Notes: generated by a model not told the origin, from the letters alone. 64,000 nt of DNA from Myxococcus stipitatus (GCF_021412625.1 NZ_JAKCFI010000001.1:124001-188000); one strand, 5' to 3'; shown: positions 35,627 through 44,224, numbered from the stretch's first letter. Translations and numbers: made by a program.

Positions 35627-36987
35627 CACTTCGTCCCTCCGGCGTCGGCGGCGACCTTGGGGGTGAGGCTGAGCATCGTGAGGTTGTTGGCGGTGAGGTA
35701 GCGCTTGGCGAAGGTGGAGAGCTGGGCGGGGGTCACCTGGGCCAGGTGGCGCAGGTGGGTCTGGAGGCCGTCGGGCGTGCCGAGGATGCCGGCGTTCCAG
35801 CCCAACTGGATGCCCACGTCGCGCGGCGTCTGGAGCGCCATGAGGGCGCCATAGCGGGCGTGGTCCTGGGCGGCCTTGACGCGGGCGGCGTCGACCTTGC
35901 CGGCGGCGAGCCGGCTCACCTCCTGGAGGAGGGCCAGCCGCACGGTGTCGCGCGAGCGCTCCTCCTTGAGGGTGGCGGTGAGGGTGAACAGGTGCGGGTC
36001 GCGGTGCTCGGCGGCATCGCTGCCGATGGCCTCGACGAGCTGCTTGTCGAGCACGAGCGACTTGTACGCGGGGCTGGTGGGGCCGACGAGGTAGTCGATG
36101 AGCAGCGCCTGGAGCGCGGAGTCCGGCGTCCTGGGGGAGGCGGCGGGGGTGTGCCAGGCGAGCACGAGGCGGGGCTGGGTGGGCTGGGGCCAGTCGACGT
36201 GGACGGTGCGGGTGCCGCGCTGGGGGGGCTCGGCGGGGACGGAGACCTGGGCGGCCTTGCGGTTCCAGGGGCCGTAGTTGTCGCGGACCAGCTGCATCAC
36301 CTTCGCGTCGTCGAAGTCGCCAACGATGAAGAGCAGGGTGTTGTCGGGGGTGTACCAGCGCTGGAAGAAGGTGCGGCTGTAGTCATAGGCCTCGGGCATG
36401 GCCTTGATGTCTTCGTAGAAGCCGAGCGTGGTGTGCCGGTAGGTGTGCCGGGTGAAGGCGGTGGCGTTGAGGGCCTCCTCCATCTTGAGGTACGGCGCGG
36501 CGGCGTTCTTGTGGTACTCGCCGAGCACGGCGAGCGCCTCGGTGCGGAAGGAGGGCTCGGAGTACTCCAGGTTCTGGAAGCGGTCGGCCTCGATTTCGAT
36601 GAGCTGGGGCAGGCCGGCGGAGGGGCCGTAGGAGTAGTAGAGGGTGATGTCGTCGGTGGTGAAGGCGTTGTCGTCGAAGCCGAACGTGCCCATCAGCTTC
36701 TCGCGCTCGCCCTCCGGGTGGCGCTGGGTGCCCTTGAACATCATGTGTTCGAAGAAGTGGGCGAAGCCCGTCTTGCCGGGTTCCACCTCGTTGCGCGAGC
36801 CGACGCGGACCACGGTGACGTAGGCGATGATTCCCCGGGAGGGGTAGGGCACGCGCACGACGGTGAGGCCGTTGGGCAGGGTGTCCGTCTTGAGGGTGTA
36901 GGGGAAGGCCGTGGAGGCGGGCGACTGGGCGGCGGCCGGGAGGGCCAGGCCGAGCATCAGCAGGAGGAGGGGGAGCAATCGTCTCAT
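35626..36987 (-). CDS. M16-family zinc metallopeptidase (active subunit)
   Basis: A 453-residue exported zinc peptidase with signal peptide (LLPLLLLMLGLALPAAAQ). The inverted zinc motif is HFFEH, with the third ligand Glu in the EYHKNAAAPY region, so it should be active. Two M16 domains span about 40-230 and 245-430. The ATG at 36987 has GAGGAC upstream; longer frames lack support. Coupled to the inactive partner, it likely degrades or processes peptides in the periplasm. Confidence 0.92.
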   Translation of the reverse strand: MRRLLPLLLLMLGLALPAAAQSPASTAFPYTLKTDTLPNGLTVVRVPYPSRGIIAYVTVVRVGSRNEVEPGKTGFAHFFEHMMFKGTQRHPEGEREKLMGTFGFDDNAFTTDDITLYYSYGPSAGLPQLIEIEADRFQNLEYSEPSFRTEALAVLGEYHKNAAAPYLKMEEALNATAFTRHTYRHTTLGFYEDIKAMPEAYDYSRTFFQRWYTPDNTLLFIVGDFDDAKVMQLVRDNYGPWNRKAAQVSVPAEPPQRGTRTVHVDWPQPTQPRLVLAWHTPAASPRTPDSALQALLIDYLVGPTSPAYKSLVLDKQLVEAIGSDAAEHRDPHLFTLTATLKEERSRDTVRLALLQEVSRLAAGKVDAARVKAAQDHARYGALMALQTPRDVGIQLGWNAGILGTPDGLQTHLRHLAQVTPAQLSTFAKRYLTANNLTMLSLTPKVAADAGGTK

Positions 36988-37124
36988 TCGGTGTCCTCGA
37001 GGCCGACCCCGAGGGGGGCCGGCGGGGAGGCAGACCCTACGCTGGCCCGGCCCGAGAGGAAGCACCTTTGGCGCCGACTGTCCGGAGCCGTGCGAGAAGG
37101 TGCGGGGATGGGTGCTCAGGAGGA

Positions 37125-37152
37125 TTGACGCAGGGCCGTCACCGGTTAATGT
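37125..37152 (+). promoter_or_regulatory. Sigma70-type promoter for tmRNA
   Basis: TTGACG (37125-37130) and TAATGT (37147-37152) are separated by 16 bases. Transcription would start near 37,159, leaving a leader of about 45 bases to be removed before the mature tmRNA 5' end, as is usual for RNase P processing. Confidence 0.55.
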
Positions 37153-37203
37153 GAAGAAGTCGCGGTCGAGGTGACCGGGACGGCAGCAGGCAGGAGACCT
37201 ACC

Positions 37204-37566
37204 GGGGGTGACCTGGTTTCGACGGGGGCATAGAAGTTCGAGACGCGTGCCGAGCTTGCTTGGTAGCTCGTAAATCCCACTAGGCGAAGACACAAAAGCC
37301 AACGACAACGTTGAGCTCGCGCTGGCTGCCTAAAAACAGCTCTTAGTGCGCGGTCCCCCAGCCCTCGGCCCGTGGGGTTGGGATCGACCGTCATAATGCG
37401 GGCTGGCCACCGAGGGTGCCTGGACTCGAGGTGGTGAGACCTATCCAGGACCGGCTCTAGGAATCCTGTCCGTGGGAGTCCTGGGGACGTAGCAAATCGC
37501 GGACTACGCACGTAGGGTCGAAGAGCGGAAGGCTTTCGGACGCGGGTTCGATTCCCGCCGCCTCCA
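37204..37566 (+). ncRNA. ssrA: Transfer-messenger RNA (tmRNA)
   Basis: Rescues stalled ribosomes and tags incomplete proteins for proteolysis, with SmpB. The tRNA-like half is seen at both ends: GGGGGTG (37204-37210) pairs with CGCCTCC (37559-37565), one G-U pair; the T-arm has GGTTCGATTCC; the 5' end has the family sequence CTGGTTTCGACGGG. The encoded tag runs from GCC at 37298 to TAA at 37331-37333 and reads ANDNVELALAA. The 3' CCA is not encoded. One-piece form. A terminator follows directly, and an IS remnant starts just behind it. Confidence 0.96.
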
Positions 37567-37574
37567 CTGAGTGA

Positions 37575-37612
37575 GCCCAGCAATCCACCCGGGTTGCTGG
37601 GCTTTTTCTTTG
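37575..37612 (+). terminator. Rho-independent terminator of tmRNA
   Basis: GCCCAGCAA (37575-37583) pairs perfectly with TTGCTGGGC (37594-37602), followed by TTTTTCTTT. A nine-pair stem with a T-run, nine bases after the tmRNA 3' end. Confidence 0.95.
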
Positions 37613-37854
37613 TCCGCGCACGAGTCGTTGAACTGGCGAAGGCGGGACGGACGACGAGCAGCCTGGCCGAGGAGTTCCACGTCACCGACACGACGGTTCG
37701 CAACTGGGTGCGCCAGAGCGAGCTGGACGAGGGCACGCGCCAGGAGGGGCTGACGACGGACGAGAAGCAGGAACTGGCCCGCTTGCGGCGCGAGGTGAAG
37801 GTGCTGCGGGAGGAGCGCGACATCCTCTCAAAAGCCGCGGCCTGGTTCGCTTGA
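37594..37854 (+). pseudogene. IS3 OrfA (truncated at both ends)
   Basis: Encodes the helix-turn-helix and leucine-zipper-like part of an IS3 OrfA (SLAEEFHVTDTTVRNWVRQSELDEG ... LARLRREVKVLREERDIL). The first dozen codons of the family are missing and replaced by sequence from the tmRNA terminator. The stop at 37852 looks premature: two bases appear lost, because the neighbouring frame continues LEEGVGTPKKRSDS before a stop, the usual OrfA ending. Confidence 0.8.
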
Positions 37855-37890
37855 GGAAGGCGTCGGGACGCCCAAGAAGCGTTCCGATTC

Positions 37891-38780
37891 GTGAGCGAGA
37901 ACCAGGCCGAGCATGCAGTGTCGACGATGTGCCGGGTGCTGGGCGTCACCGAGGCCGGCTACTCCGCCTGGAAGGGAAGGCCCGCCTCGAAGCGGGCAAC
38001 AGAGGATGCCCAGCTCCGCGAGCGTATCCTAGCCATCCACCAGATGTCGGACGACACCTATGGGGCGCCACGTGTCCACGCGGAGTGGGTCGACACCCAC
38101 GGTCTCCAGGTGGGACAGCGGCGCGTCGCCAGACTGATGAGAGAGGCCCGACTGGCGGGAGTCAGTCGGAGGGCGTACTGCCTGACGACGAAACGAGATG
38201 ACGCGGCGCACCCCGCCGCGGACCTGGTGGGGCGTCGATTCGAGGCGCGTGGCCCCGATGAGCTGTGGGTGGCCGGCATCACCTACATCCCGACGTGGGC
38301 GGGCTTTCTCTACCTGGCCGTCGTCATCGACGTGTGGAGTCGCAAGGTGGTGGGCTGGGCCATGGCCACCCACCTGAAGGCGGAGCTCGTCATCGCCGCG
38401 CTGGACATGGCGGTCGCACAGCGCCAGCCCCAGGACGTCATCCATCATTCGGACCAGGGGGGCCAATACACCTCGCTGAGCTCCGGGCTGCGGTGCAGGC
38501 AGGCCGGAGTGCGCCCCTCCGAGTCCGCGGGGTAGGAGTCCTCCTCCTGTCTCGGCCCTCTCCGTTTGGCCGGTTTTGGAGGGACCCTCTTTGGCCGGTT
38601 TTCACGTGACCATTGAGGACGCCGAGGCCAGGATGGCTGTCTTCCAGTACATCGAGGGCTGGTACAACCTGCGCCGCAGGCACTCCGCCCTCGGCTACCA
38701 GTCCCCGCTAACGATGAGAAGAGGTTCCGAACTGCGGCTTGACCCACCAAGTCGCCGGGACTCAACGAGACCGGTGTAAC
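37891..38780 (+). pseudogene. IS3 OrfB transposase, interrupted
   Basis: The rve-type integrase core is present from MCRVLGVTEAGYSAWKG to the HHSDQGGQYTS motif (second Asp), then breaks near 38,500. A new piece resumes in another register at about 38,604 with the normal C-terminus MAVFQYIEGWYNLRRRHSALGYQSP. The part with the catalytic Glu is gone. The first catalytic Asp is already Gly (WVAGITYIP; usual WVADITYI). Between the two pieces lie two copies of TTTGGCCGGTTTT. Confidence 0.85.
38565..38602. repeat. Two direct copies of TTTGGCCGGTTTT
   Basis: Identical 13-base copies at 38565-38577 and 38590-38602, 25 bases apart, inside the foreign segment that replaces part of OrfB. Multiple short terminal repeats of this kind occur at the ends of some IS21-like elements, so this may be a leftover end of a second element (inference). 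Confidence 0.6.
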
Positions 38781-38781
38781 T

Positions 38782-38928
38782 TCACTTCAGCTCGGCGATG
38801 GCGCTGTCCCCCTTGAAGCCCTCCTTCATGCGGATGACGGCGACTTCGAACAGGTAGCGCCCGGCGCGGGGGTAGCGGCCTCCGGTGGCGGCCTGGGCGG
38901 TGGCAATCTTCGTGAGTGCGTTGTTCAT
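38782..38928 (-). pseudogene. Truncated phage-like protein N-terminus
   Basis: Forty-eight residues (MNNALTKIATAQAATGG ... FKGDSAIAELK) that resemble the N-terminus of a small phage-encoded protein family of DNA-metabolism modules, where the reading continues for another hundred or more residues. Here it stops right at the right-hand side of the IS remnant, as if the IS cut it off. The family link is by eye and tentative. Confidence 0.45.
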
Positions 38929-39474
38929 GGTTACGTGGGCCCTTCGGCTCGGGTTGTGTCAGCAGCGAAGTGCGCTGACCCCACGTAAATGGGTGCGGAT
39001 TCTGGGAGTGGCTCGAACCTTGATTGCTTTTGTTCTGGTCCTGCAGAGCTCCGCGACTAATAGCCACAAGATTCTGGGAAACAGGCTGCGGGAGGTACCT
39101 CTTGCGGGTGCGAAGCGAGGGTTGTCCCTGCATCCATCGTGACTTCAGATCGAGCGCATCTCGGGTGGCGGGATGCAGCATGTGGGAGCCACCCGTTTCC
39201 AGACGTGGTCAGGATTGAGTTCGCGGCCCGAGACCCAACGAAAGAAGTCCCTGACGACCGGGGGCTTGAAACTCACCTATTCAAGGGAGGACGCTGTTGG
39301 AAACGGTGAGGTGGTGACTCCGTCTCCAGGGTGGGCGAGTGTGGTTGTGAATGATGCCTCAAGGGGCGACTCTCCATTCACCTTTACTCTGCACGACTAG
39401 ACAGTGACAACTGAGTCAGCCAAAGATTGGCGGCGGTTGAAATAGTCAACGATTCGCCCGGAGGCGAGGCGGCT
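38929..39474. other. Intergenic region within the ssrA-proximal island
   Basis: 546 bases with no convincing gene. A 75-codon frame at 39,173-39,400 (plus strand) has no recognisable features. GC content falls towards the right, marking the transition to the low-GC nuclease gene. Confidence 0.4.
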
Positions 39475-40533
39475 ATGAGAATTGCGTTCTGGAACGTCAA
39501 TATTGGCAAAGGTTCCTTCCCGGCTCGGTCCGACGCTCTCCGCGATTGGTGTGAGGCAATGAGGGTCGACCTCCTCTTCTTGGAGGAGACTAGCTTTACG
39601 ATGCTTCATGAGGATGGGGCACTTACGAAAGAAGATGATGAATTTGACAGTGGGGAGGATGAGGAGAGGTGCCAAATTGGCTCCCCCAAAATGTTCAAGA
39701 CCCCCTCAAGGCCTAATCACTTCGCGGACTTGCAAGGCGCCGAGCTTGAAGACAGTGATTCCACGGACGATGAATATCAAGACGAAGGCGAAAAGAACAA
39801 GGAAGAGGGCGGACGAAATTCGACCCATGGCAATGCGGAGATAGTTCGATTTGTGAGCAGAATTGAAGAGGTGACAGGAATGGAACTGTTAGAATGGGCT
39901 CATGCGCTGGATTATAAGTTTAAGTCTACGACAAAAAACATCGCCGTATTGGCACCTCGGGGAAAGGCGCAAGTGTATGGCGTCAAGGCGTTGCGCACTC
40001 AAATTCCTCAAGCAAGACGAATGGGCATCAAAGTTACTTTGCCGAATTTTATCGAGTTCTGGGGGATTCATGCCAACGCGAGCCGCAAAGGGGGCAAAGC
40101 TGCTGTAGAGCATGCATGGAGTGAGGTTAAAAAGAACCCACGCATGCTCTGGGGAGGGGATTTTAACTATCCTTTCGAGGATGCCACGGAATTTGTCGCA
40201 ACGAACAGTTCTAGCGCGACTGCGGGGGCTGGCCCTTCTATTTGTCGTCCTGTCTCGTGGCAGGGCGATGCTCAGGAATCGACCGATTTGGGGTTTACTC
40301 AGTGGAGCGACAAGGGTGGGCTGAAAGTGCCTTCCAGTAAATTGCATCTGCAGGGCGAGAAAGTGAAGCGAGATATTAAGCCAAATGGCGTGATTGATTA
40401 TGTGGTTCACGGGGGCGAGCTTAGGGTTGAAGCGGTCAAGAATTGTCCGAATGAGGCAGCATGGAAAGAGGTGCTTGCCCAGTTCGATCATTGCCCGGTT
40501 GTGTTTGATGTTGAGTTGTGTGGGGGCGTTTAG
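39475..40533 (+). CDS. EEP-family (endonuclease/exonuclease/phosphatase) hydrolase
   Basis: A 352-residue protein with the EEP blocks of DNase I/CdtB-like enzymes: MRIAFWNVNIG (Asn), DLLFLEE (Glu-37/38, metal ligand), FWGIHAN (His), WGGDFNYPF (Asp/Asn) and a C-terminal FDHCPVVFDV (Asp-His). An acidic, low-complexity insert (about 60-130) is unusual. No signal peptide. GAGG precedes the ATG at 39475. The gene is clearly AT-richer than its surroundings, with many AAA/GAA/TTT codons, so it is probably horizontally acquired. It could be a nuclease effector or a phosphatase; the target is unknown. Confidence 0.75.
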   Translation: MRIAFWNVNIGKGSFPARSDALRDWCEAMRVDLLFLEETSFTMLHEDGALTKEDDEFDSGEDEERCQIGSPKMFKTPSRPNHFADLQGAELEDSDSTDDEYQDEGEKNKEEGGRNSTHGNAEIVRFVSRIEEVTGMELLEWAHALDYKFKSTTKNIAVLAPRGKAQVYGVKALRTQIPQARRMGIKVTLPNFIEFWGIHANASRKGGKAAVEHAWSEVKKNPRMLWGGDFNYPFEDATEFVATNSSSATAGAGPSICRPVSWQGDAQESTDLGFTQWSDKGGLKVPSSKLHLQGEKVKRDIKPNGVIDYVVHGGELRVEAVKNCPNEAAWKEVLAQFDHCPVVFDVELCGGV

Positions 40534-40547
40534 GTTTCCTGTCTGTT

Positions 40548-41260
40548 CTATGTTTTGACGTTTGCAGGTGCGTAAATTGCAAAACACATCTTCTGCGCCG
40601 TGCCCTCCGTCTGCTCGATGAACCGGGCGAAGTTGCAGGCCTTCTGGAAGGCCCCGACTAGCTCGTTGGTGTGCTGGAACAGCTCCACCTCGACCTCGTC
40701 GGCGAGCTGTCCCTGTCGGTGGCATCGGCCGATGGCCTGCTCCCACGCGGCGCCGTCGGCAGGAGGGTTGGCGAACAGCATCCGCGAGAACATCGTCAGG
40801 TTCTTGCCCGTCCCATGGGCGCGCAGGGACGCGACGATGGAGCGCTTCCCACTCTCGCGGATGATGGTCGCCGACGCTTCCGGGTCCGCCGCCGTAGTAC
40901 GGAACGCCCGCCGCCTTCGCGATGCGCTCACCCAGCTCCGGGAACTCGACCCATACGATTCCCGGCTGCCCCTTGCGTAGAGCCCACGCCGCCGCGTCCT
41001 TCACGATGAAGTCGGACAGCCACACGGCCTCGGTGACGTGGACGACGCGCTTGTGAATCGCGCCCCAGGCGGGCCAGGACGCCGTGCGCCACGTAGGGCG
41101 CTCCCCGTCAGAGGGCGGGGGCTGGTAGGAGCGAATCGCGGCGCGCACCAGCAGCACGGGAGCGTCGAGGTGCTCGCCGGGCCGCTTGAGGCGCTCGCGC
41201 AGTTCCCGGTTGAACTCCTGCCGCCGTGTGCTGCTTGGGGCACTGGTGGGCTACATCCTG
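40548..41260 (-). pseudogene. Frameshifted SNF2/SF2 helicase C-terminal remnant
   Basis: Reading on the minus strand from about 41,260, QEFNRELRERLKRPGEHLD ... IVWVEFPELGERIAKAAGVPYYGGGP is in one frame; near 40,887 the sequence shifts to another frame and continues ASATIIRESGKRSIVASL ... NLTMFSRMLFA ... EQAIGRCHRQGQ to a stop at 40,548. The last block is helicase motif VI (QAIGRxHRxGQ). The 5' two thirds are missing. It looks like the decayed end of a phage or island helicase. Confidence 0.65.
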
Positions 41261-41677
41261 GGCTCCCAGGTGGCGCGGCGATAGCCGCGAGTTCGGGACA
41301 GATGGCCCGGTGCGGCCGTGCGCCCCCTGCTTCATATGGCCAGTAGGTTCCAGTGCCCATCCTGCCCACACCCTGGTCCTCCAGGCCGAGACGTTCTGCG
41401 CTTCGCGCGCCCACCTCGTGTCCAAGACCTGGACACGCCAGGCATGCGGGCCGCCGCCATCCCTTGCCGAGCGGTTGATTCTGACCCGGTTGGAGGGGAC
41501 CTCCGTCAGCGCCAGTCAGCCCTGTTGTGGAATCCAGTGGCCACCGTGCAAGATCCACCCATGCCTCGGGAGCATCTCCAAATAAGGCTCGGCGGCGTTT
41601 GAGCGCGGCTCCTGGGGGCTTCGGTTTTCGTGGTGTGGGCTGTCTCCTCCCGTCGAATCGATGGGCCCTGGGTGGAA
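41261..41677. other. Intergenic region of the island, no clear gene
   Basis: About 420 bases with GC-rich, broken reading frames. A short overlapping frame on the minus strand has no recognisable domain. It may hold further remnants of the helicase gene or of another lost gene. Confidence 0.4.
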
Positions 41678-42367
41678 ATGAAAAGTTTCTTCGAGCCTCA
41701 GTATGGGAAGAATTCGAAATCCAACCCGTCGGAGACTGGCGGCCCCAAGAGTAGAAACCAGGTTGTGACCGGGCTGGTGCGGAGGAGAATCTCCGCGGGG
41801 ATGTATGTGTATCATACGACCGCTCGCAAGAATCTGGGCTCCTTCCAGGCTGACGGAATCAAGGTCGATGTGGGACGGGGGGCGAACGCATTGGGGAAAG
41901 GGTTCTACACGACCAAGGAGTTCAATCCGGGGGAGTTCACGGACCGTCAGCAGGTCGACCTTGCCTGGGAATGGGGCCTACACGGGAAGGACCCGGAGGA
42001 ACTCGTTCGTCTGACTCAAGAGGAGCTTCCGATCGTCCTGGAGATTGAAGTTCTTTCGAAGTGTCATGGATACGTGAGGTCGACCTCGGGCATCTTCCCT
42101 CCGTGTGATTTCGTCCATGGGCGTGAAGAGATCTGTTGGCAGCACGCGGCCCGCCTGTGGATCAGGAGATACATCGACTACACTCCGGAGGAGCTGGTCA
42201 GCCTGACCAGCAAGATTCATCTGTCAGGGCAGATGAATCTTCTGAAACGGATGGGCATTCTAACCGACGAGTGGATGATCAAAGTCGAGCGGAGAGAGGC
42301 GGAGTTGAAATCCATTCATGAGTTGAATCGCACCAAGAAGAAGAGACTGTTCGGAATGAAGTGGTGA
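41678..42367 (+). CDS. ADP-ribosyltransferase-like (DUF3990-type) putative toxin
   Basis: A 229-residue protein. From about residue 42 it has MYVYHTTARKNL ... GKGFYTTKEF and later LEIEV, the His-Tyr-Glu style layout of DUF3990/ART-fold proteins, which occur as toxin domains in polymorphic toxin and phage systems. The N-terminal 40 residues are Ser/Pro/Gly-rich and could be a linker left from a larger toxin. Lower GC than neighbours. The ATG at 41678 is chosen (GGTGGA upstream); GTG 41630 and ATG 41801 are alternatives. No immunity gene was identified. Confidence 0.55.
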   Translation: MKSFFEPQYGKNSKSNPSETGGPKSRNQVVTGLVRRRISAGMYVYHTTARKNLGSFQADGIKVDVGRGANALGKGFYTTKEFNPGEFTDRQQVDLAWEWGLHGKDPEELVRLTQEELPIVLEIEVLSKCHGYVRSTSGIFPPCDFVHGREEICWQHAARLWIRRYIDYTPEELVSLTSKIHLSGQMNLLKRMGILTDEWMIKVERREAELKSIHELNRTKKKRLFGMKW

Positions 42368-42479
42368 TGTCCGATGCCGGCGCCATGCGCTCGGAAGCGC
42401 GGCGTATACGTCGAGTCGCACCACGGGCACGCTTGGGGCCCGTGGATGAAATCGCGAACGGGAACATGCTCTATCCGTC

Positions 42480-43034
42480 ATGACTGAAACCCTCCTGCTC
42501 CCATCGTTGGGAACCGCCCTCCGTCGCTGGCGGAGGCTCCACCACGTCAAGCAGAGTCATGCCGCCGAGCTGTTCGGTGTCGCCCAATCGACCATCTCCC
42601 GCTGGGAGCGCGGCGTGCAGGGGATGGAACCTCCCGAGCAGGCGCGACTCGAGGCCCTGCTGTCGGCCCGCTTGGATGCGGCGGCGGACCAGGCGCTCGC
42701 GCGGCTCGTCCGGGAAAGCCCTCGCCCGGTCCATCTCATCTGCGACCTGACGCACCGACTGCTCGCTTGCTCCCATTCGCGCGCCGCGGAGTTCGGCGTC
42801 CCCATCACCGAGCTGATGGGCCGCTCGCTCTGGCGCTACTCCACCGAGGAGATCGTCCGCAAGGAGTCCTCTCTCGACGCGTTGGGATGGCGCGAGGCCC
42901 TCGCGCCGCCTGCTTTGGAGTTCTCCAGCGGAGCCAACGATTCGACCGTCATCCCCATCCATCCCAGTATCTGTCGCTGGACGCGGATGACCCTCTCGGA
43001 TGGCACGGCGGCTCGGTTGGTGGAAACGCTCTGA
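42480..43034 (+). CDS. XRE-family regulator with PAS-like C-terminal part
   Basis: A 184-residue protein. Residues 10-62 form a Cro/CI-type helix-turn-helix (LRRWRRLHHVKQSHAAELFGVAQSTISRWERG); the rest (about 85-184) looks like a small PAS-like sensory domain (PVHLICDLTHRLLACSHSRAAEFGVPITELMGRSLW). It may sense a small molecule and control the next genes, which encode an HD phosphohydrolase and a GNAT acetyltransferase. The HD gene follows after 74 bases. Confidence 0.8.
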   Translation: MTETLLLPSLGTALRRWRRLHHVKQSHAAELFGVAQSTISRWERGVQGMEPPEQARLEALLSARLDAAADQALARLVRESPRPVHLICDLTHRLLACSHSRAAEFGVPITELMGRSLWRYSTEEIVRKESSLDALGWREALAPPALEFSSGANDSTVIPIHPSICRWTRMTLSDGTAARLVETL

Positions 43035-43108
43035 GTCCGCATATTTTATGCGTGGACACCGGAGCGCGGGGCACCCAGTCTCCACAGCGGCCCATCCGGG
43101 CATCCACC

Positions 43109-43702
43109 ATGAACACCGAAACACTCCAGGGGCGCCTCGACTTCCTCCTCGAGGCAGAGCGGCTCAAAGATGTCCTGAGAAGTGGGCACACCTCTCGAGG
43201 TCGCGCGGAGAGCACCGCCGAGCACAGTTGGCGACTCTGCTTGATGGCCATCGTGTTCGACGACGCCCTGCGCGGCCTGGACCTGTCGAAGGTCCTCCAA
43301 CTGTGCGTGATTCACGACCTGGGGGAGGCCATTCACGGCGACATCCCGGCCATCCATCAGGGCGCGTTCCCCAACAAGCGCGAGCAGGAGCGGACCGACC
43401 TGCTGCACCTGACGCGGTCGCTCGACGCACCGCTTCGTGAGCGCATCGTGTCCCTCTGGGAGGAGTATGAGCAGGCCGCGTCACCCGAGGCCCGGGCCGT
43501 GAAGGCGCTCGACAAGCTGGAGACTCTCCTGCAGCACACCCAGGGCGCGAACCCGCCGGACTTCGACTACGCGTTCAATCTGGACTACGGCCGCGGGTAT
43601 ACTGATGCGACCCCCGTGTTCAGGTGCTTGCGAGCACTCATCGACGAAGCCACCCGCCGGAGGCTGCGTGGTGAACCACCGCCCGGCGCCACTGAAACGT
43701 GA
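43109..43702 (+). CDS. HD-domain phosphohydrolase (YfbR/HDDC2-like)
   Basis: A 197-residue HD protein with the metal ligands His-39 (AEHSW), His-69/Asp-70 (IHDLGE) and Asp-135 (KALDKLE). The close sequence style of the YfbR/HDDC2 group suggests a 5'-deoxynucleotidase acting on dNMPs. The ATG at 43109 matches the family N-terminus (LDFLLEAERLKDVLR). It is followed after 15 bases by the acetyltransferase gene. Confidence 0.87.
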   Translation: MNTETLQGRLDFLLEAERLKDVLRSGHTSRGRAESTAEHSWRLCLMAIVFDDALRGLDLSKVLQLCVIHDLGEAIHGDIPAIHQGAFPNKREQERTDLLHLTRSLDAPLRERIVSLWEEYEQAASPEARAVKALDKLETLLQHTQGANPPDFDYAFNLDYGRGYTDATPVFRCLRALIDEATRRRLRGEPPPGATET

Positions 43703-43717
43703 CCTCCGAGGAACATC

Positions 43718-44224
43718 ATGACCCTGGTCATCCGGCCTGAGACCCCCGCCGACATCGCGACCATCGAACGGCTGACCGCCGCGGCGTTCGAGAAGGCCTC
43801 CCACACGAGCCGCACCGAGCAGTTCATCGTCAACGCGCTCCGACGGGCAGGCGCGCTGTCCGTGTCCCTCCTCGCGGAGGACGAGGGGGGCGTCGTCGGC
43901 CACGTCGCGCTCTCGCCCGTGCGCCTCTCCTCGGGCGATACGGGCTGGTACGGCCTGGGCCCCATCTCGGTGTTGCCCGAGCGCCAGGGCCTGGGCATCG
44001 GCGCCCGGCTCATGCATGCCGCCCTCGGCGAATTGCGGAACCTGGGCGCCTCGGGTTGTGTGCTGCTCGGCGACCCGGCCTTCTACCAACGCTTCGGCTT
44101 CCAGCCTCGGCCCGGCCTGGTGTTACCCGATGTGCCGGCCGAGTACTTCCTGGCCATCTCACTCACCGGCCATTGGCCCGTCGCGCAGGTGACCTATCAC
44201 GACGCGTTCAACGCGAAGGAGTGA
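43718..44224 (+). CDS. GNAT-family N-acetyltransferase (YhbS-like)
   Basis: A 168-residue acetyltransferase using acetyl-CoA. It has the GNAT motif A region (LGPISVLPERQGLGIGARLM) and the YhbS-type GDPAFYQRFGF motif. The substrate is unknown. It lies 15 bases behind the HD gene, so both are probably in one transcript with the XRE regulator. Confidence 0.9.
   Translation: MTLVIRPETPADIATIERLTAAAFEKASHTSRTEQFIVNALRRAGALSVSLLAEDEGGVVGHVALSPVRLSSGDTGWYGLGPISVLPERQGLGIGARLMHAALGELRNLGASGCVLLGDPAFYQRFGFQPRPGLVLPDVPAEYFLAISLTGHWPVAQVTYHDAFNAKE

Larger units (their letters stand above)
37615..38780 (+). mobile_element. Degenerate IS3-family insertion sequence
   Basis: Remains of an IS3-type element with OrfA and OrfB. 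The left end is missing: OrfA homology begins at RARVVELAKAG directly behind the tmRNA terminator, and no terminal inverted repeats were found. OrfA has lost about two bases near its 3' end, OrfB has a Gly in place of the first catalytic Asp, and an internal part of OrfB is replaced by unrelated sequence. The element cannot be active. Its position fits an island entry point at ssrA. Confidence 0.85.

Noticed and set aside
37146..37949. Open frame on the minus strand across the tmRNA gene
   Set aside because: It lies opposite a fully supported tmRNA and its terminator; the codon pattern is not protein-like.
41001..41558. 185-codon minus-strand frame in the island
   Set aside because: It overlaps the helicase remnant in another frame and has low-complexity composition.
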